Shown: one piece after another, positions 7,890-16,899 of the stretch
Layout: every line of letters starts with the position of its first letter
Numbering within the stretch: position 1 is the first letter of the stretch
NCBI RefSeq assembly: GCF_002812205.1
Contig: NZ_NPEA01000008.1
Coordinates: 3,424-67,423, forward strand
Direction: 5' to 3'
Origin: Leptospira neocaledonica
GTDB taxonomy: Bacteria > Spirochaetota > Leptospiria > Leptospirales > Leptospiraceae
Length of the DNA stretch: 64,000 nt
Made by a program: the position numbers and the translations under genes
Notes under the pieces: model-generated
Database searches by the model: none
Told to the model about the DNA's origin: nothing
What the model saw: the letters and a program-made list of their open reading frames with translations, nothing else

Positions 7890-8897
7890 ATGAACCCATT
7901 CTTTTCTCTCGATACCAAACTAAAAAACGGTCTCCGGACCGCATGGCAGGAGCTGGGAATCAAAAAGGAAATCGCTCTTGCAATTGCAGGTGGTGGGATC
8001 AAAGCGTTTTACGGGCTGGGTTTTGCATATACACTAAGAACCTGGGGAATCAAAATTAAAGAAGTTTCTGGGGTGAGTGCCGGGGCCGCAATGGCAATCA
8101 GCACATTATCCGAAACGGAAGAAGACAGTTCGAATTATTTCCAAGAACTGACCAAACGAAATCCGAAAAACTTTTATTGGAATAGACTACTCAGGATCAG
8201 TGCTCCCTTTCCTCATCATGGGATAGCGAGAAGGACTGTAGAATATTGCCTTCGATTTTCCAAACTTATATCCAAAGCTGCAAAGATTAGGATCCATACA
8301 GTAGAGATCCCAAATGAAAGTTTAGACAAAAATAAAAAGGGTAAACCGATCCAAAGACTCTTGTTCGCTAAGGCAGCTTCTATCATACGCGCTTATTTTA
8401 AGGACGAAACATTACGGAGAAAGGGAGAACAACCTTTTGCGGTATTGCAAAAAATGAAAGATTGGGGATGGAGAGAAAAAGTTTTTACGGAGAAGGACCT
8501 AACCGATCCGGAAACAATCACCCAGATCGTAATGAACTCTTGCTCTGCATTCCCTGTTTTGCCGCTCCAAAGTTTTAACGGAAATTATTATCTAGATGGC
8601 GGCTTAACAAATAATCTTCTGCTTGAGGACTTCTCCTCTGACCTTCCTAAGATAGGAGTATTCTATGAACCCACTACGCTGGTCGGAAAATCAGCCTCGA
8701 TTCTATCGGATACTCTACTTGTTTCCCCCGAGGGTCCATTTATTGAACAAGGATTTGATTATACTAGTCCAAGCCTTGTAAGGTATGCATTCGAAACTGG
8801 ACGCAAGGATGCAGAAGAACAGAAGGAAAGGATCTTGGGTCATCTGGACCCAAACTGGAAAAAACACTTGCATTCTTTTTTCGAACAAATAAAATAA
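7890..8897 (+). CDS. Patatin-like phospholipase
   Basis: Patatin enzymes are lipid acyl hydrolases with a Ser-Asp dyad. Seen here: the oxyanion loop GGGIK (34-38), the nucleophile elbow GVSAG (Ser63, residues 61-65), and DGG (Asp236-238) in YYLDGGLTNN. ATG at 7890 was preferred (335 aa) over the upstream TTG at 7863 because TAGGA lies just before it and the family core starts soon after. No signal peptide is seen, so it is probably cytosolic or membrane-associated. It likely releases fatty acids from phospholipids, which the nearby acyl-CoA ligase could reactivate. Confidence 0.86.
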   Translation: MNPFFSLDTKLKNGLRTAWQELGIKKEIALAIAGGGIKAFYGLGFAYTLRTWGIKIKEVSGVSAGAAMAISTLSETEEDSSNYFQELTKRNPKNFYWNRLLRISAPFPHHGIARRTVEYCLRFSKLISKAAKIRIHTVEIPNESLDKNKKGKPIQRLLFAKAASIIRAYFKDETLRRKGEQPFAVLQKMKDWGWREKVFTEKDLTDPETITQIVMNSCSAFPVLPLQSFNGNYYLDGGLTNNLLLEDFSSDLPKIGVFYEPTTLVGKSASILSDTLLVSPEGPFIEQGFDYTSPSLVRYAFETGRKDAEEQKERILGHLDPNWKKHLHSFFEQIK

Positions 8898-9000
8898 TTA
8901 ACTTGCTCCTGAAAAAGATAGGGTTATTCCCTATCCTTCTTCCGGGAGCTTTAGAATTAGCGAAAACGGTAAATAGAAAAAAACTTTCAGGACCCAGGAA

Positions 9001-9579
9001 ATGCCTAAAATCGTAAATCACGAAAAATACAAAGCCGAGATTCTCTCCAAATGTGTGGATATTTTGGCTAGGCGAGGGTATTCGGCAGTTTCCATGAGAG
9101 AAATCGCCACCGAATTGGATGTTTCCACCGGAACTCTCTACCATTATTTCTCCACTAAAGAAGATATATTTAAAGAACTCGTAAAGTTCGTATTAAACAA
9201 GGACATCGAAGAATTACAGGTATATTCGAAGGGAGAAGACAACCAAACCATCGAAAAAAGAGTAGAAGCACTCTTTACAATGGTAAAGGACAGAGAAACC
9301 TATTTCCAAAATCTTCTATATATCATCTGTGACGTTTCTAGATTAAAAAATCATGAAGAAGAAAAACAACTGATCGCAGAAGCGATGAAAGAATACGTTA
9401 CGATCATTACTAAACATCTAGGCATCACGAATCCGAATCTGAACAGACTTCTTATCAGTATTATTTTAGGAACTGTAGGCCAAAGAATTGTAGACCAAGA
9501 ATCCATTAAACTGGATGAGGTTGCGGAAGTAGTAAAAGATTTTATGGGAGTAGTTCTCGCGAACACTTTTACATTCTGA
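9001..9579 (+). CDS. TetR/AcrR family transcriptional regulator
   Basis: The N-terminus holds a TetR-type helix-turn-helix, residues about 31-52 (SMREIATELDVSTGTLYHYF), the classic recognition-helix signature, followed by an all-helical ligand-binding region to residue 192. Such proteins are dimeric repressors released by small ligands. The convergent acyl-CoA ligase and the upstream patatin suggest a fatty-acid-related regulon of the FadR/FabR type, but that is inference. ATG 9001 has a nearby AGGAA. No clear operator palindrome was found in the 100 bases before it. Confidence 0.88.
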   Translation: MPKIVNHEKYKAEILSKCVDILARRGYSAVSMREIATELDVSTGTLYHYFSTKEDIFKELVKFVLNKDIEELQVYSKGEDNQTIEKRVEALFTMVKDRETYFQNLLYIICDVSRLKNHEEEKQLIAEAMKEYVTIITKHLGITNPNLNRLLISIILGTVGQRIVDQESIKLDEVAEVVKDFMGVVLANTFTF

Positions 9580-9642
9580 AGTTTTAAGTCTCGAAACCCG
9601 CGGGATTGCTTGAACTTTTTCTCCATCCTAAGAATAGACGAT

Positions 9643-9660
9643 TTGTTGGAATTCCAACAA
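9643..9660. repeat. Perfect 18-bp palindrome TTGTTGGAATTCCAACAA
   Basis: An exact palindrome in the gap between the convergent TetR and acyl-CoA ligase genes. The same core, TGTTGGA-NN-TCCAACA, recurs at 9777-9792 and 48411-48428, always between genes, so it is a small dispersed motif. Confidence 0.7.
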
Positions 9661-9735
9661 GATCTTTGTTTAAAAAATTAATTGTAAAAATTAGGATCTT
9701 GTGATATAGCAACGGGCGCTCTCCCACGAGCCACT

Positions 9736-9760
9736 CCCCGCCACCCAAAGCCGGGCGGGG
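9736..9760. other. GC-rich intergenic hairpin
   Basis: CCCCGCC at 9736-9742 pairs with GGCGGGG at 9754-9760 around an 11-base loop, giving a strong hairpin in AT-rich surroundings between convergent genes. There is no T-run, so it is at best a Rho-independent-like barrier. It sits between two copies of the TGTTGGA palindrome. Confidence 0.45.
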
Positions 9761-9776
9761 GCAGCACTTTCAAACA

Positions 9777-9792
9777 TGTTGGAGCTCCAACA
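9777..9792. repeat. 16-bp palindrome TGTTGGAGCTCCAACA
   Basis: Second copy of the TGTTGGA-NN-TCCAACA motif, 23 bases downstream (on the minus strand) of the acyl-CoA ligase stop. Only the two central bases differ from the copy at 9643. Confidence 0.7.
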
Positions 9793-9814
9793 CACTCAGA
9801 GACAAAAATTTCTC

Positions 9815-11728
9815 TTATCTCAAAACCTCTTCCTTTTTACCCGAATAAATATCTCGAATCAATCCTGAATATTTATCAGTCACCACATGACGTTTTACGG
9901 AAAGTTTTGCAGTGAGTTCATCTCCAGTCTCGAAAGGTTTAGGCAATAATCTAAAGTCCACTACCCTTTCGAAAGACTTGAATCCATTCGCTGAAGAAAT
10001 GGAATTTTTGATCACCCCTTGGATCTTTACCGCACATTTCGCTTCTTCTTCCGCTGAACTGAATCCGATGCCCGGCTTGTAATCCGGAAAAAATTCTGGA
10101 TTCGGAACAATCAAAGCTGAAAGATATTTTTGATCCTGACCGATCACCATACATTGAAGTATAAATTCGGACTGGCTCAGAATATTTTCGATCGGGACCG
10201 GTTCAACATTCTCCCCACCTAATAGAACAATGGTTTCTTTTGTTCTACCTACAATTTTCAGACAATTATTGTAAGTCATCATTCCCAGGTCTCCGGTATT
10301 AAACCATCCGCCATTCATCACCTTGCGAGTATTTTCCTCGTCATGATAATATCCGGACATAACCTGATCTCCTTTTACATGGATCTCTCCCTTGGTTGAA
10401 TAGCCTTTAGGTCCACCTTCTTCCGTAGTCCAAAGAATTTTAGAAGTATTAGGATCCACTACTCTGAGAGAAGTTTCCTTATACAATGGACCTACTGTTC
10501 CCATCACCGCCTCATTCAAAATACGGACGGAGATCACAGGAGAAGTTTCAGTCAAACCATATCCTTCCAAAACCTGGATTCCTATCGCGTTAAAAAATTT
10601 GTCTACATGGTTCGGAAGAGCTCCTCCTCCGGAAACAGTTCCTTTCAATTTTCCACCGGTAGCTTGACGGATCTTATTCAAAACGATTAGATCCAAGAGT
10701 GTTGCCGGAAGAATATTCAAAATATATTGTAGAATCTTGAATATCCCCACAAACAAAGAAACAATTACATTTCTACCAGTCAGATCCAATTCTCTAAAAC
10801 CTAGCCAACGTTTTGCAGACTGAATATTTGAAGAGAAGAAGAGCGCCGCATGAAATAAACTTTGTTTTACACTAGAAGACTTAGCTACCGTCGCATAAAT
10901 CCCCTGGTACACACTTTCCCAAAGTCTAGGCGCCGAGGCCATAAATGTTGGTTTCACTTTTTTTAGATCTTCCTTCAACGTTCTCACGGAAGAATAATAC
11001 GTACCCGCTCCGAAATGGATACATACCATCTCAAACATTCTTTCAAAACTATGCCATACAGGAAGAATGGAAAGTATCCTTTCTCCTGCAGCAAGTTTGA
11101 TCGGGATACGATTGATTTGGGACATGATATTCTTATGAGTTAAAGGAACTCCTTTTGGACGTCCCGTTGTTCCAGCGGTGTAGATGAGCGTAAAAAGATC
11201 ATCCTCCTGGATTTGGGAAATTCTTTTCTCCATCTCACGGTTGCCTTTTTCTCTCAGTTCTTTTCCTCTCTGCACCAGATCCCAAAACCTAAGCTCTTTT
11301 CCTGTACCCTTAGCATTCTTATCTATTAGAATTATTGTATGTACATTCTGGATAGCACTTTGGTTTTGATGCAGTTTCTTTAGCACGGAATCGTTTTCCG
11401 CAAACACGATAGTGGATCCACTATGAGGAAGAATATGGTTTAGGTCCGAATCGGTAACATCAGTTCCTCTCGGTACATCCGCCCCTCCCGCCATCACAAT
11501 CGCATAATCTGCAATAATCCATTCTAAACGGTTATCTGCAAGAACGGCAGCATGTCCCTTATACGGAAATTCCAATTCTATAAGTGCTGTCCCGAGTTGT
11601 AATCCTAACTCGTACAATTCGGAAAAACTTACTGAGTCAAATTCTCCAGAAGAATTTTTAGTAAGAAACGCAGGTCTTTCCCCATATTTATTTTTGGACG
11701 ATTGATATAAATCGGCAAGAGTTTTCAT
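9815..11728 (-). CDS. Long-chain fatty acid--CoA ligase (AMP-forming)
   Basis: A 637-aa acyl-CoA synthetase that activates fatty acids with ATP and CoA. Motifs: P-loop YTAGTTGRPKG (183-193), GYGLTETSP near 395, NTGDLG near 477, and [17 protein letters not shown] near 495. The eukaryotic-type long-chain branch is likely, given the LRDLK-type linker and late C-terminal domain. ATG 11728 has a strong AGGAGGTG site. A close paralogue sits at 49213-51252; both share VPRGTD and the GGALP-HVD-FF segment. It lies downstream of an AraC regulator on the same strand, with 80 bases between, and is probably regulated apart. Confidence 0.92.
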   Translation of the reverse strand: MKTLADLYQSSKNKYGERPAFLTKNSSGEFDSVSFSELYELGLQLGTALIELEFPYKGHAAVLADNRLEWIIADYAIVMAGGADVPRGTDVTDSDLNHILPHSGSTIVFAENDSVLKKLHQNQSAIQNVHTIILIDKNAKGTGKELRFWDLVQRGKELREKGNREMEKRISQIQEDDLFTLIYTAGTTGRPKGVPLTHKNIMSQINRIPIKLAAGERILSILPVWHSFERMFEMVCIHFGAGTYYSSVRTLKEDLKKVKPTFMASAPRLWESVYQGIYATVAKSSSVKQSLFHAALFFSSNIQSAKRWLGFRELDLTGRNVIVSLFVGIFKILQYILNILPATLLDLIVLNKIRQATGGKLKGTVSGGGALPNHVDKFFNAIGIQVLEGYGLTETSPVISVRILNEAVMGTVGPLYKETSLRVVDPNTSKILWTTEEGGPKGYSTKGEIHVKGDQVMSGYYHDEENTRKVMNGGWFNTGDLGMMTYNNCLKIVGRTKETIVLLGGENVEPVPIENILSQSEFILQCMVIGQDQKYLSALIVPNPEFFPDYKPGIGFSSAEEEAKCAVKIQGVIKNSISSANGFKSFERVVDFRLLPKPFETGDELTAKLSVKRHVVTDKYSGLIRDIYSGKKEEVLR

Positions 11729-11808
11729 GCCACCTCCTAGGATGGTGGAAAGTATAGAGGTCGCTTGGAACTTTGTCGTCCTGGCGTATAACTCAGGACG
11801 TGCGAATT

Positions 11809-12921
11809 TTAAAATTTTAAAGAAGCCTTATACTGGATGGCTGTTTTTCTGAAGTCGCTCGGTGTAGAATCCGCAAACTTCTTAAAAGCTTCGTTAAATG
11901 CCGATTTTGAGTTAAATCCAACCGATTCAGAGATTGCTAAAATGGAACGGTCCGGATCTTCTAAGAGTAGAACCTTCGCTTCTTCTACCCTCCATGAATT
12001 GATATAATCTGAAAATTTCATGGATAGACGTTGGTTTAGAAATTCGGAAAGCTGGTGGTTAGTGAGTCCCAGCTCTTCAGCAAGTTGAGAAAGTGTGAGA
12101 TCTTCATCTGCGTAAACCTTCTCCCTTCTCATCAATGTTTCCAGACGATCTTTGATTTTGGATTCATCCATTCCTTTCAGTCTGGATTTTTTATAACGGA
12201 CTTCTCTTAAACTTTTTCCTACAAAGCCTAACCAATTCGGTTCTCTTTGAGAAAGTAAAAATCCGATCACCAATAGAACAGGAAGACTGAAAATACTTTC
12301 TTTTACGAATTCAATTCTTCTTAATATAGAACCTGTGAGTCCCCAGAAAATGACAAAACAAACCAAGCAGATGAAGAGTAAAAACATTCTTCTGGCTCTT
12401 TCTTCGTTTTCGTCTTGTTCCGAGCGAAATAAATAACTTCTGTATATCCAAAGTAATGGCAGAAAATAGGATAAGATCGAAATTTTAGGAGTGATCTGCA
12501 AAAAAGCAAGGATACTGGAATAAGTTCCTCCTTGCATAATGTTTTGTAATGTGTGAACTCTAAGTTCTTCTCCACCTAACCAAAAAGGTAAAAGTAAAAT
12601 TACACAGATTAAATTGGGTAGAAAGTGAAGAAGTATCTCTTTTTTAGAAAGTTCCAGCCCGAGTAATGTGATTTGAAAGTGAATATAGAGAAGTGGCGCA
12701 ATTCCCAACGCAAAAGGAATATGGATCGCATATAAGATGGGATACGTTTTGACTAGTCCAGAAAGGAATGTTGCAGCTCCTACCAGCCAGAAAGAAGAGC
12801 AAAACATAATTAGGGAGGCTCTGGTCCTTTCTCCAAGCGATGCAGGAGAAAGTAAGATCCCCAAAGACCAGACCCAACCGAAGGCGATTCCGAAAACTAA
12901 ATAAGCAGTTTCTAAATCCAT
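11809..12921 (-). CDS. Membrane-bound AraC family regulator
   Basis: The N-terminal 235 residues hold about seven hydrophobic segments, and the C-terminal 100 residues are an AraC/XylS DNA-binding domain: first helix-turn-helix LTLSQLAEELGLTNHQLSEFLNQ (about 275-300) and the second with SILAISESVGFNSKSAFNEAFKK, the conserved AraC signature. Such seven-helix AraC proteins are typical of Leptospira and Bacteroidota-like bacteria and are thought to sense a membrane or extracellular signal. Downstream of glpD by 41 bases, so possibly co-transcribed. Targets unknown. Confidence 0.87.
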   Translation of the reverse strand: MDLETAYLVFGIAFGWVWSLGILLSPASLGERTRASLIMFCSSFWLVGAATFLSGLVKTYPILYAIHIPFALGIAPLLYIHFQITLLGLELSKKEILLHFLPNLICVILLLPFWLGGEELRVHTLQNIMQGGTYSSILAFLQITPKISILSYFLPLLWIYRSYLFRSEQDENEERARRMFLLFICLVCFVIFWGLTGSILRRIEFVKESIFSLPVLLVIGFLLSQREPNWLGFVGKSLREVRYKKSRLKGMDESKIKDRLETLMRREKVYADEDLTLSQLAEELGLTNHQLSEFLNQRLSMKFSDYINSWRVEEAKVLLLEDPDRSILAISESVGFNSKSAFNEAFKKFADSTPSDFRKTAIQYKASLKF

Positions 12922-12962
12922 CTAACTTACTTAGAGATATCAGATCGAAACTAGATTAAAAG

Positions 12963-14597
12963 TCAAAAATGATAACGAGAAAGTATCTCAGAGCTTTCCG
13001 CTTTCTTACGAGCGGGGTTCCAGCCCAATGTTTTTCCTAATTCATCTACAATTTTATGCAAGGATTCGGAAGAAGGTGCGCCAGGCACTCCTACTCCGGA
13101 TCTTCGAAAGAAAAAATCGGTTCCCTTCTCCACTTTTTCTTCGGAAGCAATATAACGGATCTCTGCTGTACTGAATTTTTCTCCATTATTCAAGGTTACA
13201 GATTCGTCATTTGCCTTCTGGTATTTTAGGACTTCGTAGGCTAAACTTCCATACCGAGCTCCCAAAGTTTCCAGATATTCTCCCGAAAGTTTAGAATATT
13301 TTTTGCTGAGTCCTTTGACTAAAGAAGAATGATCCGAAAATTCTCCGGACGATAGCGGGATCTGATCCGTTTCACAAGGCAAAAATTTTCCGGGAAGATA
13401 TTCGCATAGTTTATCAGTGATCTTCTCCGCTAAATGTCTACTAGTCGTATATTTTCCGCCTAAGGCAGTAAAAAATCCAGGAAGCCCTTTTTCCTTATGA
13501 TCTAAAATTTCAGTTTTACGCGAAGCGTTGTAAGTATCCGATTTTTCTCCCGGATCTTCTACCAAAGGCCTCATTCCACCATAATAAAAATCTACATCGG
13601 ATTCCGTTAGATCCGAATATCCGAATGCATAATTAATTTCTTCTAATAGACCTTGGATATCCGATTTAGTGACCTTAAATTTATCGGGAGAATCCGAGAA
13701 AACTGTGTCCGTTGTTCCTACGATCGTTTTACCTCTCCAAGGTAGAACGAACATATGGGTTTTATCTCTTTTCTTTAATACGATCGCCTTAGAAACAGTT
13801 AAAGCTCTGATTACAATATGGATTCCTTTGGATCGGACGAGAACCTTATCCATTCCTACTCCTGCCAAAGATTCTACAAAATCCGCCCAGGGACCTGCGG
13901 CATTTACTACTGTTTTTGCAAATACCGGATAAGTTTTGCCGCTTCTTTTATCTTTTAAGATTGCTTGGTATACTTCTCCTTGCTGAGAAATCGCGACTAG
14001 TTCAGTATAATTAAGAGCAGTCCCCCCTTTTTTTTCAGCGGAGAAGATGAACTCGCATGTATGTCTTTCCGGATTCGTGTTCTGGTAATCGTAATATAAA
14101 AATCCACCTTTCAGGCCTGCTCTAGGCAGGCTTGGTGCTTCCATCACTACTTCTTCCGGTGATAAAAATCTGTATTTTGGAATCCAAGAATCTGAACTGA
14201 TTTCTTTATTTCTATCGTACGAAAAATAATCGTACATTCCAAGGCCGATATTCGTGATCCACTTTTCCGAATTAGAATAAATTGGAATAATAAAGCCTAA
14301 GGTTTTGAGTGCATGAGGACTGATCTTTGCGAGGATTCTTCTTTCTCTTAATGATTCTCTCACTAAGCCAAACTCTGCATTTTTTAAATATCTTAAACCT
14401 CCGTGTATTAACTTGGAGGTGGCCTGAGTAGTTCCCGAAGCAAAATCATTCTTTTCTACCAAAAGTGCCTTTAACCCGCGTAAGGTGGAATCCCACAAAG
14501 TAGTAGCACCAGTAATCCCTCCCCCTATCACTAAGGTATCGAAAACTTGAGAAGAAATCGGAAAAGAAGGAGTTTTAGCGTGTTTCGTTTTGGCCAT
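12963..14597 (-). CDS. glpD: Aerobic glycerol-3-phosphate dehydrogenase
   Basis: FAD enzyme of the inner membrane that oxidises glycerol-3-phosphate to dihydroxyacetone phosphate and passes electrons to quinones. The FAD-binding GGGITG (25-30), the GTTQATSKLIHGGLRYL segment, GLGMYD, and the VNAAGPWADF and GTTDT motifs are all family features. Length 544 aa is normal. DHAP is the substrate of the glycerone-acyl/alkyl pathway, and an alkyl-DHAP-synthase-like gene lies nearby on the opposite strand at 16900. Confidence 0.92.
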   Translation of the reverse strand: MAKTKHAKTPSFPISSQVFDTLVIGGGITGATTLWDSTLRGLKALLVEKNDFASGTTQATSKLIHGGLRYLKNAEFGLVRESLRERRILAKISPHALKTLGFIIPIYSNSEKWITNIGLGMYDYFSYDRNKEISSDSWIPKYRFLSPEEVVMEAPSLPRAGLKGGFLYYDYQNTNPERHTCEFIFSAEKKGGTALNYTELVAISQQGEVYQAILKDKRSGKTYPVFAKTVVNAAGPWADFVESLAGVGMDKVLVRSKGIHIVIRALTVSKAIVLKKRDKTHMFVLPWRGKTIVGTTDTVFSDSPDKFKVTKSDIQGLLEEINYAFGYSDLTESDVDFYYGGMRPLVEDPGEKSDTYNASRKTEILDHKEKGLPGFFTALGGKYTTSRHLAEKITDKLCEYLPGKFLPCETDQIPLSSGEFSDHSSLVKGLSKKYSKLSGEYLETLGARYGSLAYEVLKYQKANDESVTLNNGEKFSTAEIRYIASEEKVEKGTDFFFRRSGVGVPGAPSSESLHKIVDELGKTLGWNPARKKAESSEILSRYHF

Positions 14598-14726
14598 AGA
14601 TTCACAGCTTACATTTGAGAACTCGGTCGGTCAAGACTTTAGAAATTACACAAGTTCTTTACTCCAAATCAGTAGATGATAATTTATGTTTAGACCCGGT
14701 TCTTATTTCCCACTTATTTTAGGGAC

Positions 14727-14751
14727 TTGAACCGAACGGAGTTCGATTCAA
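14727..14751 (+). promoter_or_regulatory. GGA-triloop hairpin just before the start of the SpoIIE-type phosphatase
   Basis: TTGAA (727-731 of 14,xxx) pairs with TTCAA (747-751), and CGAAC (733-737) with GTTCG (741-745), leaving a GGA loop at 14738-14740 and one C/A mismatch. ATG 14755 follows three bases later. GGA in a hairpin loop near a start is the classic form of a CsrA site, and the loop also holds the only GGAG near the start (13-base spacing). Functional role is inference. Confidence 0.4.
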
Positions 14752-14754
14752 TAG

Positions 14755-16764
14755 ATGTCATATACTTCCTCCCGGGCAGGTAGTTTTCAAAACAAATGGA
14801 ATTCAATTCTAGGCTTCTTTAAGAAAGACCCAGATAGAGCAGTATATGAAAACGAATATGCTGAAGATCTAAAAAGACAAACTCGTAGTCTCCAATATCC
14901 AGGTGCATTTCTAGCGATGTTTGTTTGGTTGGGTTTCGCTTTTGGAACGGACCAAAAATTACATCCTGAATTTCCCGAACTATTTTATTTTCGGATCGGC
15001 TTTTCCTTAGTAGGGTTCATAAGTTTAATTTTCCTTCTCTTGGATACATTATTCAAGATTCCCACACGTAGATACAGCCTGGAAATGGCATATATCTATA
15101 TCGCCTATCTTTTACTTTGTACATCCTTTTTTACTGGCAGAATAGCGGACGATCCCAATTACGTATCCGGTCTTCAAATCGCTCTGATCACCATTGTATT
15201 CGTCCCTCTTCCCAAAAAATCATATTATATATTTTTAATTCTATCGATCTTGGCTTTTATCAGCTCTGTCTTGATCTATTCTCCTAATTTGAGCACTCCT
15301 CAGGCTTCGTATTCCATGCAAAATCTGGGAATCGCATACATTCTCACACTTGTATTTTCTATAATTCTGGAAAGATACCGATTTGTAAGTTTTGTAGGTA
15401 GATTTAAGATCCAAGAAAGTAATCGGGAAATTTCCGAAAAGATGCAACAAATCCAAGCTTTGAAAGAAAAGCAGGATGGAGACTATTTTTTAACAGCCCT
15501 ACTCCTTTCCCCTCTGATCAAACTGGATAATTCCGAAAATTCGGGAGTTAAAGTGGAATTCCTACTGGATCAGTACAAAAAATTCTCCTTCAAAGAGAAG
15601 GACTATGAACTAGGCGGGGACTTCTTAAGCGCATACATAGTTAAGATCCAAGACAGGGATTACACTGCATTCATCAATGGGGATGCTATGGGAAAATCTA
15701 TCCAGGGCGCGGGTGGTGCATTAGTATTAGGTTCCGTATTCAATTCTATTATTAGCCGTACGAGACTCTCACCGGAAATACAATCCAAATCTCCGGAACG
15801 TTGGTTGAAAGAAGCATTCATAGACTTACAAAATGTATTCGAAACTTTCGACGGATTTATGCTGATCTCCGCGGTTTTAGGAATCGTAGAACATTCTACC
15901 GGAGCAATGTATTATATCAATGCGGAACATCCTTGGCCGGTTCTTTATAGAGACGGAAAAGCAATGTTTTTAGGATCGGAATCCAATATTCGTAAATTAG
16001 GGATCTCTGAAATGTTCGGCTCCAAGATCCAAGTCCAAACTTTCCGGATGCTTCCTGGAGATACGATCTTTTGCGGATCCGACGGTCGGGACGATCTAGT
16101 CTTAGAAGAGGATTTCTCAGGAAAAAGGGTCATGAACGAGGATGAGACAATCTTCTTGGCCTCAGTGGAAGAAAGCGGTGGAGAATTAAAAACGATCCGT
16201 AGATCCCTCATTAGTAGAGGAAAACTTTCGGACGATTTAAGTATATTATCTATTTCTTATAATCCTTCCAGAAACCCGTATATGGAAGACAAAAAATCCA
16301 TTACGGAAGCGGAGTCCGCTTTCCAAAAAGGAAATACAAAGGACGCAATAAACATTTTGGAAGAAGGTTTAAAAAGATCAGGTCTAGTTGGAGAACGTTA
16401 TTTTCCTCAGGTAGCTAAACTTCTTTCCAAATGGTACGACAAAATATCGGAATTCAAAAAAGCGGCAGAATGGGCGGAGAAGTCCCTATCCTGGGATCCT
16501 TCTGAAACCGAACTTCTATTCTATTCTTCTATACTTTGGAAGAAGGCTTATACCCAGAAAAAAGATACTGAATATTTAAGATCAGCAGCGGAACTCGGAG
16601 AGAAGTTAAGAGTACGTTCTCCGAATCATCTGAAAAACTTGATCAACCTGTCGGATATTTATAGATTACTCGGCAATTCATTCAGAGCCAAAAAGTTATT
16701 GGATGAGGCTTCCGTCCTTTCACCGGATGATCCAAAGATAGCAGAATTAAGAAAACGTCTTTAA
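14755..16764 (+). CDS. Membrane SpoIIE/RsbU-type serine phosphatase with C-terminal TPR repeats
   Basis: About six membrane helices (residues 50-210) are followed by a short coiled coil (215-242) and a PP2C/SpoIIE catalytic domain (about 260-500). Metal-binding acidic residues are visible at GGD (Asp289) and NGDAMGK (Asp310), with a later CGSDGRDDL. Residues 515-669 form TPR-like repeats (AESAFQKGNTKDAINILEEG, then RAKKLLDEASVLSPDDP). Enzymes of this class dephosphorylate anti-sigma antagonists and so control general-stress or other partner-switching pathways. No cognate STAS or anti-sigma gene is adjacent. Membrane input is probably sensed by the N-terminus. Confidence 0.83.
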   Translation: MSYTSSRAGSFQNKWNSILGFFKKDPDRAVYENEYAEDLKRQTRSLQYPGAFLAMFVWLGFAFGTDQKLHPEFPELFYFRIGFSLVGFISLIFLLLDTLFKIPTRRYSLEMAYIYIAYLLLCTSFFTGRIADDPNYVSGLQIALITIVFVPLPKKSYYIFLILSILAFISSVLIYSPNLSTPQASYSMQNLGIAYILTLVFSIILERYRFVSFVGRFKIQESNREISEKMQQIQALKEKQDGDYFLTALLLSPLIKLDNSENSGVKVEFLLDQYKKFSFKEKDYELGGDFLSAYIVKIQDRDYTAFINGDAMGKSIQGAGGALVLGSVFNSIISRTRLSPEIQSKSPERWLKEAFIDLQNVFETFDGFMLISAVLGIVEHSTGAMYYINAEHPWPVLYRDGKAMFLGSESNIRKLGISEMFGSKIQVQTFRMLPGDTIFCGSDGRDDLVLEEDFSGKRVMNEDETIFLASVEESGGELKTIRRSLISRGKLSDDLSILSISYNPSRNPYMEDKKSITEAESAFQKGNTKDAINILEEGLKRSGLVGERYFPQVAKLLSKWYDKISEFKKAAEWAEKSLSWDPSETELLFYSSILWKKAYTQKKDTEYLRSAAELGEKLRVRSPNHLKNLINLSDIYRLLGNSFRAKKLLDEASVLSPDDPKIAELRKRL

Positions 16765-16803
16765 AACCTTATGTGGAATTCGGATCTAGGAGATCTTACA
16801 TGT

Positions 16804-16833
16804 GATATTTGATCGATATCAAATATCCTTTTT
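16804..16833 (+). terminator. AT-rich 10-bp hairpin followed by CTTTTT
   Basis: GATATTTGAT (16804-16813) and ATCAAATATC (16818-16827) pair perfectly around CGAT, followed by CCTTTTT. It lies 40 bases after the phosphatase stop and 70 before the next gene. A weak terminator is most likely, but the symmetric AT-rich stem could equally be an operator for the downstream gene. Confidence 0.45.
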
Positions 16834-16899
16834 ACCTTGCCCTCTGGAAAGATTCGTATTTATTGGAAACGTTTTTAATTAATCGGAGATAAGCCCCCC

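Noticed and set aside
8764..9144. 126-codon minus-strand frame over the patatin/TetR junction
   Set aside because: Overlaps two convincing genes and has Phe/Gly-rich composition typical of antisense frames.
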